Of a stretch of DNA of 64,000 nucleotides, positions 35,052-43,418 are shown piece after piece. A model generated the notes under the pieces. The model saw only the letters and a list, made by a program, of their open reading frames with translations, searched no databases and had not been told where the DNA came from. The DNA is from Lysinibacillus capsici (lineage in GTDB: Bacteria; Bacillota; Bacilli; Bacillales_A; Planococcaceae): the NCBI RefSeq assembly GCF_003367505.1, contig NZ_PXXX01000008.1:62001-126000 (forward strand), read 5' to 3'. Both the position numbers and the translations under genes were made by a program. Position 1 is the stretch's first letter. The number at the start of each line of letters is the position of its first letter.

Positions 35052-35459
35052 TTATTCACCCCATTTCTTACGAGACCACACAAAGTACATCGATAAAGGC
35101 CACCAAAGAATGGCGAAAATCGGATAGATTGCCCAAATAGTATGTGGTGTGTAATAAAGATTAATAAAAATAAAAAATGCAATGATTAAGCCACTACCCC
35201 AAATTGAAAATTCTAAGTTTAATTTAGCCATGTTTTTCTTTGCTGGTTCTTTAACACCTAACTCTTGCTTTAAGTCTTCGATATCTCCAAATTCTACAAT
35301 GGCTTTATTAATAGCATCCTCTTGTTCTTTACCTTGGTCCATCAAATAAAATACTTTTTCTTCAAGATTTTCAATGATTTCTTGTTTAACCATTTCCGTT
35401 TCGTTAGTTCGAGGAATGTCTTTAAAAAGCTCATCAATATGGTTTTTTATTCTTTTCAT
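35052..35459 (-). CDS. HAAS-domain membrane protein
   Basis: 135 residues. The N-terminal HAAS (DUF1700/permease-prefix) helical domain occupies about 1-70 (MKRIKNHIDELFKDIP, then DAINKAIVEFGDIEDLKQEL). Two transmembrane helices follow with the module WAIYPIFAILWWPLSMYF. HAAS proteins are typically co-encoded with PadR regulators and relay envelope signals. Here the start overlaps the padR stop by 4 bases. ATG 35459 sits behind GGAGGG. Confidence 0.8.
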   Translation of the reverse strand: MKRIKNHIDELFKDIPRTNETEMVKQEIIENLEEKVFYLMDQGKEQEDAINKAIVEFGDIEDLKQELGVKEPAKKNMAKLNLEFSIWGSGLIIAFFIFINLYYTPHTIWAIYPIFAILWWPLSMYFVWSRKKWGE

Positions 35460-35785
35460 TCTAAGCCCTCCATAAATAAATCGATTATTTCCTTTACTTC
35501 CGACCATTCATTCACTAGCTCATTTAAATAGGCCTTACCTAATGATGTAATACGGTAATACTTTCTTTTGCCTCCATGTGAGACATCTCCATAATAGGCT
35601 TCAATAATTTCTTTTTTTTCGAGACGTTGAAAAACTGCATACAAAGTTGCTTCCTTGATTTGAAACCGATTGTTTGTACGGAGACTTATTTCCTGAGAAA
35701 TTTCGTAGCCATAACGGTCTTTTTCTGAAATTAACCGTAAAATAATCGAATCCAAATGTCCTCGGATAATATCACTGCGAACCAT
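35456..35785 (-). CDS. PadR-family transcriptional regulator
   Basis: 109 residues. A winged helix-turn-helix spans about 8-80 (DSIILRLISEKDRYGYEISQ, then IKEATLYAVFQRLEKK), and the wing has GGKRKYYRITSLGKAYL. A short C-terminal helix serves for dimerisation (PadR-s2 type). It is the first gene of the PadR-HAAS-membrane-hydrolase series. The inverted repeats in its own promoter make autorepression very likely. No ligand known. Confidence 0.92.
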   Translation of the reverse strand: MVRSDIIRGHLDSIILRLISEKDRYGYEISQEISLRTNNRFQIKEATLYAVFQRLEKKEIIEAYYGDVSHGGKRKYYRITSLGKAYLNELVNEWSEVKEIIDLFMEGLE

Positions 35786-35817
35786 AAGTCACCTACTTTT
35801 TTTATTGCTCTATCTGT

Positions 35818-35859
35818 CAGAGTAATAGTAGCAAACATTACTCTGTCTGTCAAAGTAAT
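35818..35859 (-). promoter_or_regulatory. padR promoter with triple operator repeat
   Basis: Minus-strand TTGACA (35848-35853), 17-base spacer and TACTAT (35825-35830). CAGAGTAAT (35818-35826) is exactly inverted at 35837-35845. A direct copy CAAAGTAAT lies at 35851-35859, each direct copy preceded by TCTGT. The repeats cover both promoter elements, so a bound dimer would block RNA polymerase. Confidence 0.75.
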
Positions 35860-35898
35860 TTATTCCCCTTTTTTTACAATGATGATGAGATTTTCAAT

Positions 35899-35948
35899 AA
35901 AAAACCCATTCGCTGAAAAGCCCAAAAGGACTATTTCATAGCGAATGG
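35899..35948 (-). terminator. Terminator of the endopeptidase gene
   Basis: CCATTCGCT (35906-35914) pairs with AGCGAATGG (35940-35948), with a 25-base loop that can fold further. On the minus strand it is followed by six T. Confidence 0.7.
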
Positions 35949-35964
35949 AGTTCGAGTACTCTTT

Positions 35965-37155
35965 TTACATATACAATGCAGCAAGGAAAATCCCTAAAGA
36001 CTCCTCGTAAATGTCATCAAACTGGCTGATTGGTAAAGGATTTGTACCACTTCCTAATTCAACAGTGAAGCCTGGTCTACGCCAATCTTGAATAAACCAA
36101 TCTTTATAACCAGCATAGCTTCCAGCAGATTGAACGGGCTCATAGCCACTTACTCTACTAAATTCATTTACAAGTACCTCTGATTCTGGGGGCTCTAGAT
36201 TTTCAAAACCCCAATATATGACACGTCCCTGTGTATGAAAGGCTAATACTCTTGAAAAATCACGTTGCTTGGTCAAATCAGCCATTGCAATGGCTTCAGG
36301 TTCAGATAGTGGTCTTTCACCACCATAATCTCTTGGCCCTGGTGTTTTTGGATTACGGGCACTTTCAAGCTCCCATTTGGCAGGGAATTGGTCATTCAAA
36401 TCAATTCCATGAATATTTGCTTTCCAGCCAGAAAAATCAGCGTTATCATTATTCCATTCAATTAGTTGATTTCTTAATGCTTCATCATTTGGTGGGCCTT
36501 GTATTACTAAATCAACGCCATCAGGATTTACCATAGGAACGATAGAAAGGAATGTTTGCTGATAAAGAGAAAATGGAGAAATTCCACGAATACTACTTTG
36601 ATTGGTGAGGGCGAGCAAATAGTCATTTAAAAATGTTAGAATAATAGGTGTAGTAATCCATTCGTTTGCATGGAAGGAGCCATTATAGTGTACACGTTTT
36701 GCACCATGGCCAATTGATAGCTCAGGTAGCTCCTTCCCTAAAACGGAACTGCCAATGTTTGAGCTATGAAGAAAAGGATATGCATCAAGGAGCTTTCTGA
36801 GATCATTTATCATATGGGTATACGTGTAAGTTTGCTTACCTTCAACTAAACGCCATGTGATACGTTGGGGTATGCGAATCATTTGACCGATTTGTAATCG
36901 ATTTGGATTGAGATCAGGATTAACAAGCAATAGGGCGACTAGGGGGAGGTTTCGGCTCTGGGCAATCTGCCAAAAAGAGTCTCCTTGTTTAATTTGATAG
37001 TTGTTGGTCACAAAACCAGGAATACGAACCCGTTGTCCAACTCTTAAAAATTGGGGATTTATATTTTCATTAGAATCTAAAATGAGTTGAAGAGGAATTT
37101 TAAATACCTCACTGAAATGCCAAAGTGAATCTCCTGGTCTTACGATAATATCCAA
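35965..37155 (-). CDS. Gamma-D-glutamyl-L-diamino acid endopeptidase I (LysM-M14)
   Basis: Cleaves the gamma-D-Glu-diaminopimelate bond of peptidoglycan stem peptides, acting in sporulation or spore-wall turnover. 396 residues, no signal peptide. Two LysM domains (3-47, 53-97) bind peptidoglycan, and a zinc carboxypeptidase-fold M14 domain follows (about 105-396). Zinc ligands H162 and E165 (FHANEW) and H307 (AFHTQG), and the catalytic E366 (FTVELGSG), stand at exactly the numbers I recall for the L. sphaericus enzyme. This makes an ortholog very likely. Single gene with its own terminator; a sporulation sigma promoter is expected but not clear. Confidence 0.95.
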   Translation of the reverse strand: MDIIVRPGDSLWHFSEVFKIPLQLILDSNENINPQFLRVGQRVRIPGFVTNNYQIKQGDSFWQIAQSRNLPLVALLLVNPDLNPNRLQIGQMIRIPQRITWRLVEGKQTYTYTHMINDLRKLLDAYPFLHSSNIGSSVLGKELPELSIGHGAKRVHYNGSFHANEWITTPIILTFLNDYLLALTNQSSIRGISPFSLYQQTFLSIVPMVNPDGVDLVIQGPPNDEALRNQLIEWNNDNADFSGWKANIHGIDLNDQFPAKWELESARNPKTPGPRDYGGERPLSEPEAIAMADLTKQRDFSRVLAFHTQGRVIYWGFENLEPPESEVLVNEFSRVSGYEPVQSAGSYAGYKDWFIQDWRRPGFTVELGSGTNPLPISQFDDIYEESLGIFLAALYM

Positions 37156-37339
37156 ATGTTTTCTCTCCTTAATTAGAAATGGTTCAATATAAAATGTATA
37201 TGAAAAATACAGAGACTTATTGATACAAAATCAGCAAAATTTCTTTATGATGAATCTAAAATAGGAGAAAATGAGTTATTTTTACATGTATACTAGTAAT
37301 CATACTAAAGTAAAAGAAAGGTAAAGGTAGGAAAACCAA

Positions 37340-40081
37340 ATGTTAAATAGATTAAAATTGGGTATACGCTCAAAGATTTCATTAGGTTATATCGTAATCA
37401 TTCTTTGCCTACTTGCGACGGTTGTCATATTAAATAATCAAATTACATCTTTGCAGAAGGAAAGAAATTTTATTATTAAGTACGATTCCAATGTTCTAAC
37501 TTTAACGAATGAAATTGAAAAATATATATTGGATATGGAATCAAGTCAGCGGGCTTTCATCATTACGGGTAAGCAGAGTTATCTGGAACCCTATGATAAT
37601 GCAGCTGAAAATTGGAAAATAGATTTTAATGAACTCTATCAACAAATGAAAGATAAACCAGCTCAGCAGGACAAACTTAAAGAGATAGAGGAAACAATTG
37701 AACATTGGGTTGCAACGTCAGGCGAACCAACTATTCAATATAAAAAGGATAATAATGTAGAAGCATTAAATGATTTTTTTAAAGTGGATAATGGTCGTCA
37801 GGATATGGAAAAAATGCGCAAATTATTCGATTCATTCCGTGCCACTGAAAATGCTTATACACAGGCAAAGGCAAGTCAGTTAGATAAGCAAAATAGTAAA
37901 TTAACTAGTGCTCTATTTGGGATCTTAATTTTAGTTTCTACAATAGCTATTGCTATCGCTAGTGGCATTTCCCGTTCAATTGTAAAAACGATAACGGAAG
38001 TAACACAAACAATTCAAGAAATAGCAGCTACAAAAGGTGATTTTACAAGAAGAATCCATGTGAATACAAACGATGAAGTGAATGAACTTGCTAATGCAAC
38101 GAATACGCTTTTAGAGTCCGTCGAAAAGAGGGAATGGCTACAAAGCAATGTAGCTGAAATCGTGACAAATTATCAAGGTATTTCAGCAATTACAAAATTA
38201 GCGGAGACCTTCCTATCAGAAGTAGCACAGAAAACCCAAGCATCCCTTGGCGCATTTTATGTTCGGGAAGTAACAGAGAACCAAGTACAGTTTGTGAAAA
38301 AGGCTGCTTTTGCTGACACGGATGATTGTGTTGGTATGGAGAGCTTCAAAATAGGACAAGGGTTAATCGGTCAATGTGCATTAGAAAAGAGAGTGCTATT
38401 CTATGATAATATTCCGAGAGACTATCGTTTAATCAAGACGGGATTAGGTGAAATTAGACCACAAAATATTTTATTGATTCCTGTCATTTTTGAAAATGAA
38501 GTTATAGCGGTTGTTGAAATAGCAACAATGGCTAAATTCAGTAAGTTACAGCAAGAATTAGTGAGACAGGTTACTGAAACCTTTGGACTAACAGTTAATA
38601 GTGTTTTAGGGCGTATGGAAATTGTACGTCTATTGAATGAATCTAGAGCAATGACAGAGGAATTACAGGTCCAATCAGAGGAGCTTCAAACACAATCAGA
38701 GGAATTACAAATGCAGACAGAAGAGCTGACTATGATTAATGAGCAGCTTGAGGAACGCACGAAAGAGGCAGAGTCCAAATCAAGAGAGCTAGAGAAAGCG
38801 AAGAAGGAATTAGAAGAAAGTGCAGAGCAGCTTATCCTTAACTCTAATTACAAATCCGAATTTTTAGCGAATATGTCACATGAATTAAGAACACCTTTAA
38901 ACAGCATATTAATATTATCTGAAATGCTAGCAGAAAATAGCCAACACAACCTAACAGACGAGGAAGCAGAGTTTGCTAAAGTTATTCATTCTTCAGGAGA
39001 GGACTTGCTTGCTCTAATCAATGACATATTAGATTTATCTAAAGTGGAGGCCGGGAAGCTTGATATTATTTTTAATGAAGTGAATATGAGCGAAGTACCT
39101 GTACAAATTGAACATACCTTTGCACCAGTTGCGAGGAAGAAAAACTTAGCATTCCATATTTCAAAGGCGGATCATGTAGTGGATGTATTCTATACGGATG
39201 AGAAGAGATTCCAGCAAATCTTAAAGAATTTATTATCGAATGCCTTTAAATTTACTGAGCAGGGATCTGTCACATTAGACATTAACCAGCTTACACCACA
39301 ACAACTAACAAACAATATGCAGGATATAAGTACAGATTGGTTAGAAATTACTGTTTCAGATACAGGAATAGGTATTCCAAAAGACAAACACCAGCTGATT
39401 TTTGAATCATTCCAACAAGCAGATGGAGCTACGGTACGAAAATATGGTGGAACGGGTCTTGGTCTTTCTATTTGTAAGGAATTTGCAAAATTACTTGGTG
39501 GATGGATTACATTACAAAGTACTGAAGGACAAGGTAGTAGCTTTACGTTAACGATTCCGAGTCTACCAAATGGAATTGAAGAGGAGCATTGCCAAAAGCT
39601 TGCCATGAACGAAGTGGCTGTGACAACGGTGGAAGAGGAACAAATCAAAGAGCAGCCAGTAGCAATGGAAGAAACCCTTCAACATGAGGTTGAGGTGTTT
39701 CAAGGGAAAAATATTTTAATAGTTGATGATGATAACCGTAATATTTATGCGTTGAAAACGGCATTAGAAAAAAGAGGCATGCATATTCTAGTTGCCAAAG
39801 ATGGGCTAGAATGTTTAGAGGTCTTGCAGGCTAATCCAGATATCGATCTTGTTCTGATGGATATAATGATGCCAAATATGGATGGCTATGAAGCGATGAC
39901 TATTATTCGTCAGCAAATGAAACGTATCGATTTGCCAATCATTGCATTGACTGCTAAAGCGATGAAAAATGACCGTGATAAATCATTGCAGGCAGGTGCA
40001 TCTGATTATATTAGTAAGCCATTAAATTTAGATCAATTAATATCAGTTTTAAGAGTATGGTTAGTTTCTAAGGGGAGTTAA
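37340..40081 (+). CDS. RsbK-like hybrid sensor histidine kinase
   Basis: 913 residues. An N-terminal transmembrane helix (about 12-32) and a CHASE3 extracellular domain (about 38-180) precede a second helix (about 188-210), HAMP (about 212-260) and GAF (about 280-435). A coiled coil (about 435-505) has repeated EELQ-Q-SEELQ units. HisKA follows with phosphorylatable H514 (ANMSHELRTPLNS), then HATPase (GTGLGLSICKEFAK) and a C-terminal receiver with D841 (LVLMDIMMP). This matches the B. cereus sigma-B activator RsbK. The stop overlaps the methyltransferase ATG by one base. In B. cereus, RsbK is methylated by RsbM and signals to RsbY, both encoded here. Confidence 0.88.
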   Translation: MLNRLKLGIRSKISLGYIVIILCLLATVVILNNQITSLQKERNFIIKYDSNVLTLTNEIEKYILDMESSQRAFIITGKQSYLEPYDNAAENWKIDFNELYQQMKDKPAQQDKLKEIEETIEHWVATSGEPTIQYKKDNNVEALNDFFKVDNGRQDMEKMRKLFDSFRATENAYTQAKASQLDKQNSKLTSALFGILILVSTIAIAIASGISRSIVKTITEVTQTIQEIAATKGDFTRRIHVNTNDEVNELANATNTLLESVEKREWLQSNVAEIVTNYQGISAITKLAETFLSEVAQKTQASLGAFYVREVTENQVQFVKKAAFADTDDCVGMESFKIGQGLIGQCALEKRVLFYDNIPRDYRLIKTGLGEIRPQNILLIPVIFENEVIAVVEIATMAKFSKLQQELVRQVTETFGLTVNSVLGRMEIVRLLNESRAMTEELQVQSEELQTQSEELQMQTEELTMINEQLEERTKEAESKSRELEKAKKELEESAEQLILNSNYKSEFLANMSHELRTPLNSILILSEMLAENSQHNLTDEEAEFAKVIHSSGEDLLALINDILDLSKVEAGKLDIIFNEVNMSEVPVQIEHTFAPVARKKNLAFHISKADHVVDVFYTDEKRFQQILKNLLSNAFKFTEQGSVTLDINQLTPQQLTNNMQDISTDWLEITVSDTGIGIPKDKHQLIFESFQQADGATVRKYGGTGLGLSICKEFAKLLGGWITLQSTEGQGSSFTLTIPSLPNGIEEEHCQKLAMNEVAVTTVEEEQIKEQPVAMEETLQHEVEVFQGKNILIVDDDNRNIYALKTALEKRGMHILVAKDGLECLEVLQANPDIDLVLMDIMMPNMDGYEAMTIIRQQMKRIDLPIIALTAKAMKNDRDKSLQAGASDYISKPLNLDQLISVLRVWLVSKGS

Positions 40082-40944
40082 TGAACATGGAACAACAATT
40101 TCAGCCTTTGGAGCAAAATATACAATTAAATAAGCATACAAATTTAGAAATTGATTTGTTACTAGAAGCTATTTATCGTTTATCGGGTTATGATTTTCGG
40201 CAATATAATCGTTCATCCATTTCACGCAGAATCTACAATAGGATGGGGATAAATAACATCCCAACGATTTCACGTGTACAAGAAAAGGTCATTCATGATA
40301 AAGAATTTTTAGAGCAGATATTAAATGATTTTTCAATAAATGTAACGGAGATGTTCCGCAACCCTAGCTTTTTTAAGGCCTTTCGTGAAACGGTCATTCC
40401 TGTTTTACGAGAATATCCTGAAATCCGTATTTGGCATGCAGGGTGTGCAACAGGTGAAGAAGTATATTCAATGGCTATCTTGCTTCAAGAAGAGGGGCTA
40501 ATAGAGAGATCTGTAATTTATGCAACAGATATGAACGAGCAAGTATTAGAAAAAGCTAAGAAGGGGGCCTTTCCAATTCATAAAATGCAGGCATATACAA
40601 AAAACTATATGCTTGCTGGAGGTGCCCATGCTTTTTCAGAATACTATCAAACAGATTATCAATATGCTTACTTTCATCCAACATTATTGAAAAATATTAT
40701 TTTTGCTCAACATAATTTAGTAACAGATCATTCATTTAATGAATTTCATGTTGTTCTGTGCAGAAATGTTCTTATTTATTTTTCACCTAAGCTTCAGAGC
40801 CAGGTACATCAATTATTTTATGAAAGTCTAAGTGACAAAGGTTTTTTATGCTTAGGGGATAAAGAAACATTGCGATTTGAAGAGGTTATTTCAAAGTATA
40901 AGGAGATTTCTGGAAACGAAAGAATTTATCAAAAAATGTATTAA
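40081..40944 (+). CDS. RsbM-like CheR-type protein methyltransferase
   Basis: 287 residues. The N-terminal CheR helical domain (about 20-80) precedes the SAM-binding domain (about 90-280) with IWHAGCATGEEVYSMAI (motif I) and later VVLCRNVLIYFSP. It lacks the beta-subdomain of pentapeptide-binding chemotaxis CheR. No cheB or che genes are nearby. The one-base overlap with the kinase gene indicates coupling. In B. cereus the homologous RsbM methylates glutamates of RsbK and dampens the response, so the same role is inferred here. A terminator follows 7 bases after the stop codon. Confidence 0.85.
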   Translation: MNMEQQFQPLEQNIQLNKHTNLEIDLLLEAIYRLSGYDFRQYNRSSISRRIYNRMGINNIPTISRVQEKVIHDKEFLEQILNDFSINVTEMFRNPSFFKAFRETVIPVLREYPEIRIWHAGCATGEEVYSMAILLQEEGLIERSVIYATDMNEQVLEKAKKGAFPIHKMQAYTKNYMLAGGAHAFSEYYQTDYQYAYFHPTLLKNIIFAQHNLVTDHSFNEFHVVLCRNVLIYFSPKLQSQVHQLFYESLSDKGFLCLGDKETLRFEEVISKYKEISGNERIYQKMY

Positions 40945-40950
40945 TGAGTA

Positions 40951-40983
40951 AGAGGCTATCTTTAACGGATAGCCTCTGCTTTT
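40951..40983. terminator. Terminator between convergent rsbM- and rsbY-like genes
   Basis: AGAGGCTATC (40951-40960) pairs with GATAGCCTCT (40968-40977), with a 7-base loop and a T-run. Confidence 0.9.
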
Positions 40984-42132
40984 TTATATAGTATTAGTGC
41001 TAGCTTGAATCATTAAAACACACATGTCATCAGGCTGATTCTCTTGTTTATCCTTAGGCAAAAGGTTATCGATTAGGCATTGTGAATAATCCCACTTGAA
41101 GGATGTTAGCGTTTGCAAATGCTTTTCTGATTCTAATTCACAGGGTCCCATTGCCTCTAATACACCGTCTGTAAATAACACGATTTGAATGTCATGCTCA
41201 TATTGAATATATTGCTTTTTCACTTTTATTTCATCGAAGAAACCGACTGCACAGCTACCCTGATCTAATGGAATACATGTTTTTTCATCAATTAGTGCAT
41301 ATCCAGGAGGATGGCCAGCATTTATGTACTCGACTGTTTTTTGCTCTGTATCAATGATTAAATAAATCGCTGTAAAATAATAAAGATTATTCTCTTTCCC
41401 ATCTTGTAATAGCGTCATATAACGATTCAGTTCTTGGATGACAAGCTCAGGTTCCACCAATTGCTTAACCGCCTCTCTTAGAACAGAGGAGATGAACATA
41501 CAAACCAACGCTGCCGATATACCGTGACCCATCATATCCAATAATATAATGGCATAACGATGATCGTCTATTTTGTACCAATAATACATATCTCCTGCCA
41601 AATTAGAGGATGGTAAATAAGAAACTTCAATACGGATGTCCTTCTCATTTAACGGTGGGCTAAGAAGACTCCTTTGTACATGGGTTGCTAAATCTAGTTC
41701 ATATTGTATTTTCTTTTCATGCTGTGTGTGCCAGTCTAATTCTGCCTTTAAACGTAAGGCAACACGCATTCTGGCAAGCAACTCTGTTTTATTAATTGGT
41801 TTAGTAATATAATCTACACCACCAATGTCTAGGGCTTCTGCCAGTTTGTTTTTATCCTCGAGTGCTGTAACAAAAATGATTTGAATATCTTTTAATCTCT
41901 CATTTTGCTTAATGCGTTTGCAGGCCTCAATACCATCTACTTCCGGCATCATAATATCTAACAAAATTAAATCTACTGAATTTCCTGTCGGATTGGGTGC
42001 ATCTAATTGTAAATAATCAAATAGCTCATAAGCAGATGAAAGAGAAACACAGTTATCATAACCTGCATTTTTTAGTATTTTCTCAATGACAAATAAATTG
42101 ACTTGATTGTCATCTACTAGAAGAATGGTCAT
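40984..42132 (-). CDS. RsbY-like response regulator with PP2C phosphatase domain
   Basis: 382 residues. An N-terminal receiver (1-125) has phosphoacceptor D59 (LILLDIMMP) and conserved D8/D9 and K111 (KP). A helical linker (about 130-165) leads to a SpoIIE/PP2C phosphatase domain (about 180-378) with metal aspartates in SNLAGDMYYW, LLDMMGHGI and LFTDGVLEA. In B. cereus, RsbY phosphorylated by RsbK dephosphorylates the anti-anti-sigma factor RsbV and frees sigma-B. Here it is convergent with the kinase gene, and no rsbV, rsbW or sigB is in the window, so its target is elsewhere or different. Confidence 0.88.
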   Translation of the reverse strand: MTILLVDDNQVNLFVIEKILKNAGYDNCVSLSSAYELFDYLQLDAPNPTGNSVDLILLDIMMPEVDGIEACKRIKQNERLKDIQIIFVTALEDKNKLAEALDIGGVDYITKPINKTELLARMRVALRLKAELDWHTQHEKKIQYELDLATHVQRSLLSPPLNEKDIRIEVSYLPSSNLAGDMYYWYKIDDHRYAIILLDMMGHGISAALVCMFISSVLREAVKQLVEPELVIQELNRYMTLLQDGKENNLYYFTAIYLIIDTEQKTVEYINAGHPPGYALIDEKTCIPLDQGSCAVGFFDEIKVKKQYIQYEHDIQIVLFTDGVLEAMGPCELESEKHLQTLTSFKWDYSQCLIDNLLPKDKQENQPDDMCVLMIQASTNTI

Positions 42133-42283
42133 AGTACTTTCCCCTTACTCTGATTGAATTGTGCAGATTATTTTTCACATATATAAAATACTTTCAACTT
42201 TATCATTATACAAAACATCAGAGAATAAAGGTATTTTGGCGATTTGAATGTATGGTTTACTAGGTATATGAAGAAGAAGGGCG

Positions 42284-43291
42284 TTATATTTTCGCTTTTT
42301 TAAATCCTTGGTAGATATCAAATGCATTTGCTAAAACAGCAATAATCATACTGACAAGTAGTATTTTATCAATAGTGAAGGCAACTTTAGCTGAGGTTGT
42401 TTCTGTAATAGCCGCAATATAAGGGATAGAGGCGCTGTGAATAAAATCTTGGTGTATCGCTATTAAAATAAACACAATTGTTCCTACACTTTGAAGTAGT
42501 GCATTAGTGATGGCGATAGGCATTGTCCACTGTCCTGCACGCCATTTTAATAAGGTTAAAGTTAGACTTAGGATAATACATAGTAAGACCATGGGAACAA
42601 ACGATTGTAAAGTATTTTGATTAAAGATAGGCATAACAAATTTCAAGCTGCCGTTGTCATTCGTTGTATAAATACCTAAAAGACGATAGGCATTCCAGTA
42701 AACAAAAGAAAAAATAAGTATTCCTAAAAGGCTAAAAATCGTATCACTTATAGGAATGATTTTATCTTTGGGAATCTTTTTAATTTGTATTAAATCATCA
42801 GGTGACCATGGCTTGGTATCTCTCAGAAAAGGGATCGAAAGCTTTTCAGCCCCAGAACGGTCCTTAATGATAAAAATAACCGTAACCCAAAACAAAACGT
42901 GAAATAACACAGCAATAATTGCAACAATCATCCCTACAAATGCTGTAATAATGGTTGTAAGAAGTGCTTCTTCTCCAGAATAGAGAACAATCTTCTCTAT
43001 TATTTGAACAATGATCGTAATAAGAATTGCCCAAGGAATAATTAGCTTGATGGTTCTTGTATATTGTTCAAAATTCTTTGGACCAATTAAAAAGTGGGGA
43101 GTAACCTGATAGCGTGCAGCAACTTCTGAAGGGCTTCCAAGCTTCCTAATTACTTCCTTCACCTCAGATTCTGTATATTGCTCTGGCAACATATCCTCAA
43201 TAGTAGCCTTTAGTTCAACCTTGATTATCTCACGTTTATTTTTATGTAGCCTTTTAGTCACTTCGTGAATATATGAATCAATTAAAGTCAT
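42284..43291 (-). CDS. HAAS-domain multi-pass membrane protein
   Basis: 335 residues. A HAAS-type helical N-terminus (about 1-65; IDSYIHEVTKRLHKNKREI, then EVIRKLGSPSEVAARY) is followed by six or seven transmembrane helices in pairs (about 83-160, 190-215, 235-330). ATG 43291 is preferred because AAAGGAGG stands 7 bases before it. No PadR gene adjoins it, unlike the HAAS cassette at 35 kb. Function unknown; a membrane stress or permease accessory role is suggested by domain only. Confidence 0.75.
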   Translation of the reverse strand: MTLIDSYIHEVTKRLHKNKREIIKVELKATIEDMLPEQYTESEVKEVIRKLGSPSEVAARYQVTPHFLIGPKNFEQYTRTIKLIIPWAILITIIVQIIEKIVLYSGEEALLTTIITAFVGMIVAIIAVLFHVLFWVTVIFIIKDRSGAEKLSIPFLRDTKPWSPDDLIQIKKIPKDKIIPISDTIFSLLGILIFSFVYWNAYRLLGIYTTNDNGSLKFVMPIFNQNTLQSFVPMVLLCIILSLTLTLLKWRAGQWTMPIAITNALLQSVGTIVFILIAIHQDFIHSASIPYIAAITETTSAKVAFTIDKILLVSMIIAVLANAFDIYQGFKKAKI

Positions 43292-43418
43292 ACATTTTCC
43301 TCCTTTAATCATTTTCAGTACTCATTAATTGGTCGTGGTAATATATGTTATTATGGGGTATAAAAATTAATATGAAAAATTCGTGAACAACATGCAACAA
43401 TTTGAAAATGGAGGGGAC

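Noticed and set aside
39190-39648. 152-codon minus-strand open frame inside the RsbK-like gene
   Set aside because: Antisense shadow of the HATPase-coding region; no ribosome site, no recognisable domain.
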